Shown one piece after another: positions 15,198 to 31,047 of a stretch of 35,811 nt of DNA. The stretch comes from Prado023 sp049688595. Its GTDB lineage: Bacteria; Actinomycetota; Actinomycetes; S36-B12; CAIYMF01. The stretch lies in contig JBAVLA010000262.1 of the NCBI GenBank assembly GCA_049688595.1, positions 1 through 35,811 of the forward strand, written 5' to 3'. Each line of letters opens with the position of its first letter. The stretch's first letter is position 1. The position numbers and the translations under genes are program-made. The notes beneath the pieces are model-generated. The model was not told the origin of the DNA. It saw only the letters and a program-made list of their open reading frames with translations, and did not search any database.

Positions 15198-16285
15198 TTG
15201 GCCGCCTCCTCTTCCTCATCGCCGGCCGCGCTTCCAGTGGCCGGCGCAGCCTCAGCCGCGGCTGCCTCATCGGCTACGTCGCTCGCGGCCTTGCGGCGCC
15301 GGACGGCGACCTGGGCCTTGGCCTCCGCCGTCTTCTCGGCGACCTCCGCCTTGGCCTCGACCACCTTCGCGGCGACCCCAGCGGCCGCCTCGGCGACCTC
15401 AGCCTTGGCCTCGGTCAGCTCCTCAGCGACCTCCGCCTTCACCTCGACCACCTTCGCCGCGACCCCAGCGGCCGCCTCGGCGACCTCAGCCTTGGCCTCG
15501 GTCAACTCCTCAGCGACCTCCGCCTTCACCTTGGCGACCCTCTGGGTCACCTCGGCCTTGACCTCCGCAGCCTTCTGGCTGAACCCTGCGGCGGCCTGAG
15601 CCGTCCTCGCGGCCGGCGCAGCCTTGGCAGCGCCCTCCGCGACGCGGGGGGCCTTGGTGCAGATCGGACCGGACAGGAACGCTTCAAGGGCCCCTGACGT
15701 GAAGACCACGTCATCGCTGCACAGGACGTCGTAGGTGTTCAGCTGGTCGGCGACCAGCAGGTGCACGCCGGGCAGGTTGCGCAGGCTCTTCCAGCCGACG
15801 ATGTCGTCCCGCTCCACGACCACCAGCGCGTTGCGCCGGCCGGTCAGCGCCGCCAGCGTCGCTGCGGCGCCCTTGGTCGACGGCAGGTCCCCGTCCACGA
15901 CCGCGCTGATCACGTGCACGCGCCCACCGCGGGCACGATCGGAGAGTGCACCCCGCAGCGCAGAGGCCTTCATCTTCTTGGGTGTCCGCTGCTCATACGT
16001 CCGCGGGGTCGGACCGTGCACCACGCCACCGCCGGTGAACTGCGGCGCGCGCGTGGAGCCCTGACGGGCTCGCCCAGTGCCCTTCTGCTTGTACGGCTTG
16101 CGACCGCCACCGCTGACCTCGCCGCGGCTCTTGGTGTCGTGCGTGCCCTGTCGAGCCGCAGCCTGCTGCGCCACGACCACCTGATGGATCACCGGCACGT
16201 TCACCTGTACGTCGAACACCTCGGCGGGCAACTCGACCGAGCCGGCGGTCGTGCCCGCAGGCGTCAGCACATCGATGCTTGCCAT
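15194..16285 (-). CDS. rplD: 50S ribosomal protein L4 with long repetitive C-terminal extension
   Basis: L4 lines the exit-tunnel constriction with L22. Residues 1-206 are a normal L4: MASIDVLTPAGTTAGSVELP, the tunnel loop RGEVSGGGRKPYKQKGTGRA, and GRRNALVVVERDDIVGWKSL with the usual ending SGALEAFLSG. About 157 further residues (207-363) are Ala/Glu/Lys/Val-rich and predicted helical. Residues 253-281 and 282-310 are identical 29-residue repeats (VKAEVAEELTEAKAEVAEAA then AGVAAKVVE), followed by a degenerate third copy, a basic RRRK and an acidic DEEEE end. The whole is one open frame ending coupled to rplW. A start at 16291 (ATGA overlap with the rplC stop) would add two residues; 16285 fits family alignments better. 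Confidence 0.95.
   Translation of the reverse strand: MASIDVLTPAGTTAGSVELPAEVFDVQVNVPVIHQVVVAQQAAARQGTHDTKSRGEVSGGGRKPYKQKGTGRARQGSTRAPQFTGGGVVHGPTPRTYEQRTPKKMKASALRGALSDRARGGRVHVISAVVDGDLPSTKGAAATLAALTGRRNALVVVERDDIVGWKSLRNLPGVHLLVADQLNTYDVLCSDDVVFTSGALEAFLSGPICTKAPRVAEGAAKAAPAARTAQAAAGFSQKAAEVKAEVTQRVAKVKAEVAEELTEAKAEVAEAAAGVAAKVVEVKAEVAEELTEAKAEVAEAAAGVAAKVVEAKAEVAEKTAEAKAQVAVRRRKAASDVADEAAAAEAAPATGSAAGDEEEEAAK
15341..15514 (-). repeat. Tandem 87-bp repeat inside rplD
   Basis: Two adjacent 87-bp copies (15341-15427 and 15428-15514) differ at only four positions by my alignment, and a third partial copy begins at 15515. The period is an exact multiple of three and encodes the 29-residue repeat in the L4 tail. 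Shorter internal similarity (GACCTC[AC]GCCTTGGCCTCG) suggests growth from smaller units by slippage or unequal recombination. Confidence 0.9.
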
Positions 16286-16287
16286 CG

Positions 16288-16932
16288 TCATGACCCCTTC
16301 GCAGCGGTGCGCACGAAGACCAGGCCGCCCTTCGGGCCTGGCACCGCGCCCTTGATCAGAAGCAGGCCCTGCTCGGCGTCCACTGCATGGACGGTCAGGC
16401 CCTGGGAGGTCTGCCGGACCGCACCCATGCGCCCGGCCATCCGTACTCCCTTGAACACGCGCCCGGGCGTGGCGCACGCGCCGATCGAGCCCGGCTTGCG
16501 GTGGTTCCGGTGCGCGCCGTGGCTGGCACCCACCCCGGAGAATCCGTGGCGCTTCATCACGCCAGCGAACCCCTTGCCCTTCGTCGTCCCCGAGACGTCG
16601 ACCGTCTGCCCGGCCTCGAACACCTCGGCGCTGATCTGCTGGCCGAGCGTGTAGCTGGCGGCATCGTCGGTGCGGATCTCGACGAGGTGACGGCGCGGCG
16701 TGACGCCCGCCTTCTCGAAGTGCCCCGCCATCGGCTGGTTCACCTTGCGGGGGTCGATCGCCCCGAACGCGATCTGAACTGCCTCGTAGCCGTCGATCTG
16801 CGGGGTCCGGACCTGCGTGACGAAGCACGGGCCAGCCTTGACCACGGTGACCGGGACGACGCGATTGGCGCTGTCCCACACCTGGGTCATCCCGAGCTTC
16901 TCACCCAGGATGCCCTTCACGTTGGTTCCCAT
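16288..16932 (-). CDS. rplC: 50S ribosomal protein L3
   Basis: Early assembly protein whose central loop reaches toward the peptidyl transferase centre. It has 214 residues from ATG at 16932: MGTNVKGILGEKLGMTQVWD, then FEAGQTVDVSGTTKGKGFAG and the loop KRHGFSGVGASHGAHRNHRK including the conserved Gln/His-rich tip region. The start lies 16 bp after the rpsJ stop. Normal length; no sign of extension, in contrast to its neighbour L4. Confidence 0.97.
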   Translation of the reverse strand: MGTNVKGILGEKLGMTQVWDSANRVVPVTVVKAGPCFVTQVRTPQIDGYEAVQIAFGAIDPRKVNQPMAGHFEKAGVTPRRHLVEIRTDDAASYTLGQQISAEVFEAGQTVDVSGTTKGKGFAGVMKRHGFSGVGASHGAHRNHRKPGSIGACATPGRVFKGVRMAGRMGAVRQTSQGLTVHAVDAEQGLLLIKGAVPGPKGGLVFVRTAAKGS

Positions 16933-16948
16933 GTGCGTCGTTCCTTCT

Positions 16949-17257
16949 CTACAGCTTGATCTCGATGTCGACACCAGCCGGCAGGTCAAGCCGCATGAGC
17001 GAGTCGACGGTCTTGGGCGTGGGGTCGATGATGTCGATCAGCCGCTTGTGCGTGCGCATCTCGAAGTGCTCGCGGCTGTCCTTGTACTTGTGGGGCGAAC
17101 GGATGACGCAGTAGACGTTCTTCTCCGTCGGCAGCGGCACCGGGCCGGCAACCTGCGCACCAGTGCGAGTCACCGTCTCGACGATCTTGCGCGCCGACGA
17201 GTCGATGACCTCATGGTCGTATGCCTTGAGCCTGATGCGGATCTTCTGTCCCGCCAT
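16949..17257 (-). CDS. rpsJ: 30S ribosomal protein S10 / NusE
   Basis: S10 is a 30S head protein and also acts as NusE, linking NusG to the leading ribosome and to antitermination complexes. It has 102 residues: MAGQKIRIRLKAYDHEVIDS, then VAGPVPLPTEKNVYCVIRSP and HKRLIDIIDPTPKTVDSLMR. It is the first gene of the S10 operon, after a 122-bp gap that follows tuf. GAAGGACAG lies ahead of the ATG at 17257. Confidence 0.98.
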   Translation of the reverse strand: MAGQKIRIRLKAYDHEVIDSSARKIVETVTRTGAQVAGPVPLPTEKNVYCVIRSPHKYKDSREHFEMRTHKRLIDIIDPTPKTVDSLMRLDLPAGVDIEIKL

Positions 17258-17314
17258 GATGGCTTTGCCTGTCCTTCTCTTCGGGTGGCCGGTGAGGGCC
17301 GGGTCTTCCTGCTG

Positions 17315-17353
17315 CCTTCGGCTCCGCTCGAAGGGGCGCGGCCGGCCCGCGCC
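17315..17353 (-). terminator. GC-rich hairpins between tuf and rpsJ
   Basis: Just after tuf the minus strand can form GGCGCGG-GCCGG-CCGCGCC (17335-17353, 7-bp stem), followed by CCTTCG-8 nt-CGAAGG (17315-17334, 6-bp stem). No U-tract follows. It may end the str transcript or reduce read-through into the S10 operon. I see no convincing promoter hexamers for rpsJ in the remaining bases. Confidence 0.4.
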
Positions 17354-17379
17354 GCCCACGCCCCATCGAGGGGTTCGAG

Positions 17380-18570
<1,191 letters not shown>

Positions 18571-18764
18571 TGGGGTCCCTCCTCAGGACGGGTTGGACTC
18601 GCCTGACGACGTGGTCCGCTTCTTCTTGGGTAGTGCTGGTTCGTTGCTCTCGGGTGGGGGCTCGACGAACTGGTCCGCCACCCCCGCTGGGTGCTGGTCA
18701 TGCTGTGGGCCCGCGGCCCGGTCGTGCTGCTCCTGCTGTCGTCCCTCCTGCGCCTGGCCTGCGA

Positions 18765-20864
<2,100 letters not shown>

Positions 20865-20913
20865 GCTCGTCTCCCGAGTCTCTAGGTGGTGGATGGGTCT
20901 GCGGGCGCAGGCT

Positions 20914-21383
20914 CTACCAGCGGTAGTGCGCGAACGCCTTGTTGGCCTCGGCCATCTTGTGGGTGTCCTCGCGCTTCTTGACCGAAGCCCCCAAGCCGTT
21001 CGAGGCATCGAGGATCTCGTTCATCAGCCGCTCGGTCATGGTCTTCTCGCGACGCGCGCGGGAGTAGCCGACCAGCCAGCGCAGGGCGAGTGTGTGGGCG
21101 CGGCCAGGCTTGACCTCGACCGGCACCTGATACGTCGCGCCGCCCACGCGGCGGCTGCGGACCTCCAGCGTCGGGCGGACGTTGTCAAGGGCACGCTTGA
21201 GGGTGATCACCGGGTCGGTGCCGTTCTTCTCGCGGCATCCCTCCAGCGCACCGTAGACGATGCGCTCGGCGGTCGACTTCTTGCCGGCGAGCAGGATCTT
21301 GTTGACCAGCTGGGTGACGACCGGGGAACCGTAGACCGGGTCAACGATGACCGGACGCTTGGCAGCGGGGCCCTTGCGCGGCA

Positions 21384-21384
<1 letters not shown>
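20914..21384 (-). CDS. rpsG: 30S ribosomal protein S7
   Basis: Primary binder of the 3' major domain of 16S rRNA, initiating 30S head assembly and bordering the E site. It has 156 residues: MPRKGPAAKRPVIVDPVYGS, then ERIVYGALEGCREKNGTDPV and RRVGGATYQVPVEVKPGRAH. Its ATG shares one base with the rpsL stop (TGATG), so S12 and S7 synthesis is coupled, as expected for the str operon where S7 is a feedback regulator in E. coli. Confidence 0.98.
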
Positions 21385-21758
<374 letters not shown>

Positions 21759-22021
21759 TTGTACTCCGGTGCGTTGAGGGTGTCGTGGTCGTGTGCCTGC
21801 TACGCCTGATTCGCCGCGCCCACGCGGTCGGGCGTGTCGCGATCTGTCTCCAGTCGCGACCGATGCTCGATCAACAGGTGGATGGCCGATGACCCCCCCC
21901 ACCGCTGCCCGTCGGGGCTGCCATCCGCGGGTCAGTCGCCTGAGCGATCTGACCACCGCAGGGCGCGGGGAAACACGCAGTGCATCCGTGCAGCGCCCGG
22001 GCGTCCCAGGCACGGAAGTGA

Positions 22022-22050
22022 AGGTTACCCCGCGCGCCCTGCCCGACCAA
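22022..22050 (-). promoter_or_regulatory. Predicted promoter of the rpsL-rpsG-fusA-tuf operon
   Basis: In the 538-bp gap between the DUF4190-like gene and rpsL, the minus strand reads TTGGTC (22045-22050), 17 nt, TAACCT (22022-22027). This fits the TTGnnn-17-TAnnnT pattern of the primary sigma factor. Transcription would start near 22015, leaving a leader of about 257 nt. A small hairpin GGCTGG-CCG-CCAGCC (22206-22220) upstream may terminate the preceding gene. I see no gene in the rest of the gap. Confidence 0.55.
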
Positions 22051-22296
22051 ATCGGGCCCACCGGAGACCGCACGTCCCAGCACAGTTCGACCTAATGGGC
22101 CGCAATTCCAGCCGTGCCGACCGGCCCAGGAGCGCGCCCGATTCGCCAGGGGCGCAGCATCCCTCCCAGCTCACGGCACCCCAGAAGTCGTCGGCGCGCC
22201 CGCAGGGCTGGCGGCCAGCCGATCACGGACCGCGGTTGGCGTGATGCTGGAAAGGTCGCAGGGATCGCCAGTCAGCCCAGGACGGCCTCGAGGAGG

Positions 22297-23022
22297 TCAG
22301 GACGGGAACGTGGAGGCGTTGGAGACGGATTCCAGATCCTGCGTCGTGAGCCATCCCAGGAAGCCGATCAGGGCGATCATTGCCAGCACGGAGAACGCGA
22401 TGTTGGCCCAGGCGATCCATCTGGTCGCCGTGTTCATGGAATGCCCGTCGAGCCTTCCCCCCGACTCGTCGATGGCCCGGTCGGACTGCCCGGCGAGGAC
22501 GATCGCGGCAATCGAGGTGATCAACGGGCAGATCACCCACGAGGCGATCGCCAGGACCAGCGCCACGACGGACTTGCTGTCCATCTGGGCTGGTGCCTGG
22601 CGGTAGCCGGTCGGCTGCATGCCCATCGGCGGGTAGCCGGCTGGCGGATAGCCAGCGGGAGTACCCGGCCCGGACATGCCCGGGTAGGGCTGGCCCGGTG
22701 CGCCCGGGGGCTGGCCCGGGACGCCCGCAGGAGGAGTTCCCCATCCGGGCGCGGCCGCGGCCCCGTACGGGGAGGCTGGGGGCCCGCCGGCGAACCCCGC
22801 CGCAGCGCTTCCCCCATACCCGGGCGCGAGTGAGGGCGGGTTGGGCGCAGGGTTCCACGCTGGGGGCGGCGGAGGGGCAGTTGCTGGCCCGCTGGACCCC
22901 GGCGCTGGCGGAGGGGAACCGACGGTCGCGTCCGCCGGTGGCGTGCCCTGAACCGGTGGGACTGGATCAGGCGTCAGGGAACTGGAATCGGCGGGATCGG
23001 TAGGACCTGGCTGCAGCGACAC
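22297..23022 (-). CDS. Proline-rich membrane protein with C-terminal DUF4190-like domain
   Basis: Function unknown; 241 residues. Residues 1-147 are low-complexity, rich in Pro, Gly and Ala (PPPPPAWNPAPNPPS, PGQPPGAPGQPYPGM, AGYPPAGYPPMGMQPTGY), probably disordered. Residues 151-178 (SVVALVLAIASWVICPLITS...) and 202-226 (WIAWANIAFSVLAMIALIGF...) are two transmembrane segments around a short charged loop, resembling the DUF4190 family often found in Actinobacteria. There is no cleavable signal peptide. GTG at 23022 lies 6 nt after a TACGAT hexamer, suggesting a leaderless mRNA. It sits between rpoC and rpsL with its own signals, so it may simply be an inserted gene and not part of the translation machinery. 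Confidence 0.85.
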   Translation of the reverse strand: MSLQPGPTDPADSSSLTPDPVPPVQGTPPADATVGSPPPAPGSSGPATAPPPPPAWNPAPNPPSLAPGYGGSAAAGFAGGPPASPYGAAAAPGWGTPPAGVPGQPPGAPGQPYPGMSGPGTPAGYPPAGYPPMGMQPTGYRQAPAQMDSKSVVALVLAIASWVICPLITSIAAIVLAGQSDRAIDESGGRLDGHSMNTATRWIAWANIAFSVLAMIALIGFLGWLTTQDLESVSNASTFPS

Positions 23023-23028
23023 ATGCGC

Positions 23029-23034
23029 ATCGTA
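23029..23034 (-). promoter_or_regulatory. Candidate -10 element for a leaderless transcript of the DUF4190-like gene
   Basis: TACGAT on the minus strand ends 6 nt before the GTG start at 23022, so a typical start point would fall on or next to the initiation codon. There is no Shine-Dalgarno sequence. No good -35 is visible. The identical hexamer occupies the same position before the aspartate aminotransferase gene. Confidence 0.45.
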
Positions 23035-23085
23035 TCCCGGGCCGCGCCGAGCCAGGGCCCACTGGCCGCGAAAGCCGACGCTGAA

Positions 23086-23111
23086 GGGCCGGCCAGTCGC
23101 CCGGCCGACCC
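23086..23111 (-). terminator. Candidate rpoC terminator hairpin
   Basis: Twenty-odd bases after the rpoC stop the minus strand forms GGGTCGGCC-8 nt-GGCCGGCCC, a 9-bp stem with one T-G pair. The following bases are TTCAG, not a T-run. Strength and position suit the end of the rpoBC transcript. Confidence 0.55.
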
Positions 23112-23134
23112 TGCACAGCGCCTCGTTCGCGTGA

Positions 23135-27106
<3,972 letters not shown>

Positions 27107-27194
27107 GGTGTGTCCTCAGTTTCGTGTGTGGTTCGTCGTCGTCGTCACGGGTGGCGCCGCCCCAGGCCGACCAGCGGCCCAGGGCGAGGGCACG

Positions 27195-30100
27195 TCAGAA
27201 ATCCTCGACGCTGCTCGGCTCGCGCCGGACCAGGTCGATCCCAAGCTCCTCAGCTGCGCGGAACGCATCGTCGTCGGAGTCGCGCATCTCGATGGACTGC
27301 CCATCGCTGGACAGCACCTCGACATTCAGGCACAGCGACTGCATCTCCTTGACCAGCACCTTGAATGATTCCGGGATGCCGGGCTCGGGGATGTTCTCGC
27401 CCTTGACGATGGCCTCGTAGACCTTGACCCGGCCGATGACATCGTCACTCTTGATCGTGAGCAGCTCCTGCAGGGCGTAGGCGGCGCCGTAGGCCTCCAT
27501 GGCCCAGACCTCCATCTCGCCGAAGCGCTGTCCGCCGAACTGCGCCTTGCCGCCCAGCGGTTGCTGGGTGATCATCGAGTACGGGCCGGTGGAGCGCGCG
27601 TGCATCTTGTCGTCGACCAGGTGAAGCAGCTTCAGGATGTAGATGTAGCCCACCGCGACCGGAGCCGGGAACGGCTCGCCGGAGCGGCCGTCGAACAGGC
27701 TCGCCTTGCCGTCCGGCCCGACCAGCCGCTCCCCCTCCTCGTTGGGAATCGTGCAGGCCAGCATCCCGGAGAGCTCGTCCTCCTTGGCACCATCGAACAC
27801 CGGGGTCGCCACCCGGGTGTCGGGCTCTGCCTGCCGGGCCGAGGGGTCCAGCTTCTTCGCCCAGGCCGCGCCCGCCGGAGCCTTCCAGCCGGTCTTGGCC
27901 ACCCACCCCAGATGGGTCTCCATCACCTGCCCGACGTTCATCCGGCCCGGCACGCCCAGCGGGTTGAGCACGACGTCCACGGGAGTTCCGTCCTCGAGGA
28001 ACGGCATGTCCTCGATGGGCAGGATCTTGGCGATGACGCCCTTGTTGCCGTGCCGCCCGGCCAACTTGTCGCCCGTCGTGATCTTGCGCTTCTGGGCCAC
28101 GTACACCCTGACCAGCTCGTTGACGCCGGGTGGCAGCTCGTCGCCCTCCTCGCGCCGGAAGACGCGGACGCCGATCACCTTGCCCGACTCGCCGTGCGGC
28201 ACCTTCATGGAGGTGTCGCGGACCTCGCGGGCCTTCTCGCCGAAGATCGCCCGCAGCAGGCGCTCCTCCGGGGTCAGCTCGGTCTCGCCCTTGGGGGTGA
28301 CCTTGCCGACCAGGACGTCGCCGGTCACGACGTCGGCGCCGACTCGGATCACACCGCGCTCGTCGAGGTCGGCCAGCACCTCGTCGGAGACGTTGGGGAT
28401 GTCCCGCGTGATCTCCTCGGGGCCGAGCTTGGTGTCCCGGGCGTCGACCTCATGCTCCTCGATGTGGATCGAGGACAGGACGTCGTCCTGGACCAGCCGC
28501 TGGCTCAGGATGATGGCGTCCTCGTAGTTGTGGCCCTCCCAGGGCATGAAGGCGACCAGGAGGTTGCGCCCGAGCGCCATCTCGGCAGTGTCGGTGCACG
28601 GCCCGTCTGCGATGACCTGGCCGCGCTCGACCCGCTGCCCCTCGTCGACGATCGTCTTCTGGTTGAAGCACGTGCCCTGGTTGGAGCGATCGAACTTGCG
28701 CAGTCGGTAGGTCTGGTACGTAGCATCGTCATTGGCCACGGTCACGTGGTCGGCAGAGACCTCGGTGACGACGCCGCCCTTGGTCGCCGCCACGACATCG
28801 CCGGCATCGACGGCGGCGCGGTACTCCATGCCGGTGCCGACCAGCGGCGCCTCGCTGCGCAGCAGGGGGACGGCCTGACGCTGCATGTTCGCGCCCATGA
28901 GCGCTCGGTTGGCGTCGTCGTGCTCCAGGAACGGGATCATGGCGGTGGCAACCGAGACCATCTGGCGCGGGGAGACGTCCATGAAGTCCACGTCCACTGG
29001 CGCCACGAAGTCGACCTCGCCGCCCTTCGTGCGGACCAGGACGCGCTCCTCGGCGAAGTCCCCGTCGTCGGTCAGCGGTGCGTTGGCCTGCGCGATGACG
29101 TGCAGGTCCTCCTCGTCGGCGGTCAGGTAGTGGATCTCATCGGTGACCCGACCCTTCTCGTCGACCCTCCGGTACGGGGTCTCGATGAACCCGAATGCGT
29201 TGACCCGGCCATAAGTGGACAGCGACCCGATCAGGCCGATGTTGGGACCCTCAGGCGTCTCGATCGGGCACATCCGGCCGTAGTGGCTGGGGTGGACGTC
29301 ACGGACCTCGAAGCCGGCCCGCTCGCGGCTCAGGCCACCGGGGCCCAGCGCAGAGAGGCGGCGCTTGTGGGTGAGACCCGAGACCGGATTGGTCTGGTCC
29401 ATGAACTGGCTGAGCTGCGAGGTCCCGAAGAACTCCTTGATCGAGGCCACGACCGGGCGGATGTTGATCAGCGTCTGCGGCGTGATCGCCTCGACGTCCT
29501 GCGTCGTCATCCGCTCGCGGACCACCCGTTCCATGCGGGACAGGCCGGTGCGCAGCTGGTTCTGGATCAGTTCGCCCACAGTGCGCAGCCGCCGGTTGCC
29601 GAAGTGGTCGATGTCGTCGGTCTCGACCTGCTTGACGCCCTCGGCCGTCTCGAACGACGCCTCGCCGGCGTAGAGCCGGCAGAGGTACTCGATCGTCGCC
29701 TCGACGTCCTCGATCGTCAGGGTGCTCTGGGTGAGCTCCATGGACAGGCCCAGCTTCCGGTTCACCTTGTAGCGGCCGACCTTGGCCAGGTCGTAGCGCT
29801 TGGAGTTGAAGTAGAAGTTGTCCAGCAGGTTGCGGCCGGCCTCGACTGTCGGCGGCTCACCCGGGCGCAGCTTGCGATAGATGTCGAGCAGAGCCTCGTC
29901 CCGGGTGACGATCGGATCCTTCTCGAGCGTCAGCTCCATCGACGGCCACGCCTGGAAGCGCTCACGGATCTGCTCATGAGTGCGGCCTAGGGCCTTCAGC
30001 AGGACGCTCACGGGCTGCTTGCGCTTGCGGTCGACGCGGACCCCGACCATGTCCTTCTTGTCGATCTCGAACTCCAGCCACGCACCACGGCTGGGGATGA

Positions 30101-30668
30101 TCTTGGCGACGAAGATGTCCTTGTCGGAGGTCTTGTCCTCTTGGCGCTCGAAGTAGACCCCCGGCGAGCGGACCAACTGGGAGACGACCACGCGCTCAGT
30201 GCCGTTGACGATGAACGTGCCCTTGTCGGTCATCAGCGGGAAGTCGCCCATGAAGACCGTCTGGCTCTTGATCTCGCCGGTGTCGTTGTTGGTGAACTCA
30301 GCCGTCACGAACATCGGCTGCGAGAAGGTCATGTCCTTCTCGCGGCACTGCTCCACCGTGTACTTCGGCGGCTCGAAGCGGTGGTCGCGGAACGACAGCG
30401 ACATCGTCTCCGAGAAGTCCTCGATCGGGCTGATCTCGGTGAAGATCTCCTCCAGTCCCGACATCGTCGGAACGCTCTTCGTGCCAGACTCGAGCAGGGC
30501 GGCATCCCTGCGGGCCTGCCACGCCTCGTTGCCCAGCAGCCAGTCGAAGCTCTCGGTCTGCAGGGCCAGGAGGTTCGGGACTTCCAGGGGTTCGCGGATC
30601 TTGGCGAAGGAGACCCGGTTCAATCCGGGCGGCGGCGGAGGCGTGGCGGTCTTGCGGGAGGAGGCCAA
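27195..30668 (-). CDS. rpoB: DNA-directed RNA polymerase subunit beta
   Basis: Beta subunit, 1157 residues, forming the active-site cleft with beta'. The start is TTG at 30668, AAGGA 7 nt upstream: MASSRKTATPPPPPGLNRVS, then the conserved FAKIREPLEVPNLLALQTES. The rifampicin pocket (about residues 412-445) reads GTSQLSQFMDQTNPVSGLTH and KRRLSALGPGG, with Asp, His and Ser at the three main resistance positions, so predicted rifampicin-sensitive. The C-terminal DKMHARSTGPYSMITQQPLG and FGEMEVWAMEAYGAAYALQE blocks are intact. It is preceded by a 479-bp gap with hairpins and a promoter. Confidence 0.98.
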   Translation of the reverse strand: MASSRKTATPPPPPGLNRVSFAKIREPLEVPNLLALQTESFDWLLGNEAWQARRDAALLESGTKSVPTMSGLEEIFTEISPIEDFSETMSLSFRDHRFEPPKYTVEQCREKDMTFSQPMFVTAEFTNNDTGEIKSQTVFMGDFPLMTDKGTFIVNGTERVVVSQLVRSPGVYFERQEDKTSDKDIFVAKIIPSRGAWLEFEIDKKDMVGVRVDRKRKQPVSVLLKALGRTHEQIRERFQAWPSMELTLEKDPIVTRDEALLDIYRKLRPGEPPTVEAGRNLLDNFYFNSKRYDLAKVGRYKVNRKLGLSMELTQSTLTIEDVEATIEYLCRLYAGEASFETAEGVKQVETDDIDHFGNRRLRTVGELIQNQLRTGLSRMERVVRERMTTQDVEAITPQTLINIRPVVASIKEFFGTSQLSQFMDQTNPVSGLTHKRRLSALGPGGLSRERAGFEVRDVHPSHYGRMCPIETPEGPNIGLIGSLSTYGRVNAFGFIETPYRRVDEKGRVTDEIHYLTADEEDLHVIAQANAPLTDDGDFAEERVLVRTKGGEVDFVAPVDVDFMDVSPRQMVSVATAMIPFLEHDDANRALMGANMQRQAVPLLRSEAPLVGTGMEYRAAVDAGDVVAATKGGVVTEVSADHVTVANDDATYQTYRLRKFDRSNQGTCFNQKTIVDEGQRVERGQVIADGPCTDTAEMALGRNLLVAFMPWEGHNYEDAIILSQRLVQDDVLSSIHIEEHEVDARDTKLGPEEITRDIPNVSDEVLADLDERGVIRVGADVVTGDVLVGKVTPKGETELTPEERLLRAIFGEKAREVRDTSMKVPHGESGKVIGVRVFRREEGDELPPGVNELVRVYVAQKRKITTGDKLAGRHGNKGVIAKILPIEDMPFLEDGTPVDVVLNPLGVPGRMNVGQVMETHLGWVAKTGWKAPAGAAWAKKLDPSARQAEPDTRVATPVFDGAKEDELSGMLACTIPNEEGERLVGPDGKASLFDGRSGEPFPAPVAVGYIYILKLLHLVDDKMHARSTGPYSMITQQPLGGKAQFGGQRFGEMEVWAMEAYGAAYALQELLTIKSDDVIGRVKVYEAIVKGENIPEPGIPESFKVLVKEMQSLCLNVEVLSSDGQSIEMRDSDDDAFRAAEELGIDLVRREPSSVEDF

Positions 30669-30695
30669 GACAGGTCCTTCCAGAACGGTTCGCTG

Positions 30696-30713
30696 CGGTC
30701 AGCGCGCTGACCG
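30696..30713 (-). promoter_or_regulatory. 18-bp palindrome just upstream of the rpoB start
   Basis: CGGTCAGCGCGCTGACCG is a perfect inverted repeat lying 28 bp before the TTG start, inside the predicted rpoB leader. It is flanked by GAACGG and CCGTTC (outer complementary arms), so competing or extended RNA hairpins are possible next to the ribosome-binding site. It could be an operator, or a translation-control element; nothing in the sequence decides which. Confidence 0.45.
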
Positions 30714-30782
30714 TTCCTCGGTTGCGGCCCGGACAGGGCTCGTCACGGGCACGGCTGAGGTCACTGGACAGCGCAAAGCGGC

Positions 30783-30811
30783 AGCATACCCGATCGGGCA
30801 GCCGCTGTCGA
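30783..30811 (-). promoter_or_regulatory. Predicted sigma-A-type promoter of rpoB-rpoC
   Basis: The minus strand has TCGACA (30806-30811), exactly 17 nt, then TATGCT (30783-30788): a 5/6 match to the -35 and 4/6 to the -10 consensus. Start would be near 30776, giving a leader of about 108 nt. It is the best promoter match in the window and suggests that rpoBC is transcribed separately as well as by read-through from rplJL. A second TTGACT near 30990-30995 lacks a convincing -10. Confidence 0.7.
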
Positions 30812-31047
30812 TTCCCACACGGAAACGGATGACGGTTCATCGATCGCGCTCCGTGTCCGTGCCACTCGACAGCGGGTGGCACGGCCCGGACGCGCGGTCC
30901 TCGAACCTGTCCTCCGACGTGCATCTGTCCGATGCAGCGTCGCGCAGGATGAACTTGCGTCCTGATCAGGGTGCCTCCCAAAGGCTCTGGAGTCAAGTGC
31001 TCCACGGATGTTCCTGCGCGTCGCGACTCCCGGGCAGCAGACGCGCT

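Noticed and set aside
16286..16879. An rplD-frame extension to a 561-codon open frame.
   Set aside because: The added part lies inside rplC in another frame; L4 homology begins at 16285 or 16291.
21759..22073. An N-terminal extension of S12 upstream of 21758.
   Set aside because: It is Arg/Gly-rich filler without S12 similarity and covers the predicted str promoter; S12 has a fixed length near 124.
27561..29990. An 809-codon open frame on the plus strand opposite rpoB.
   Set aside because: Same cause: a shadow of rpoB codon usage in high-GC DNA, with no recognisable domain or start signal.
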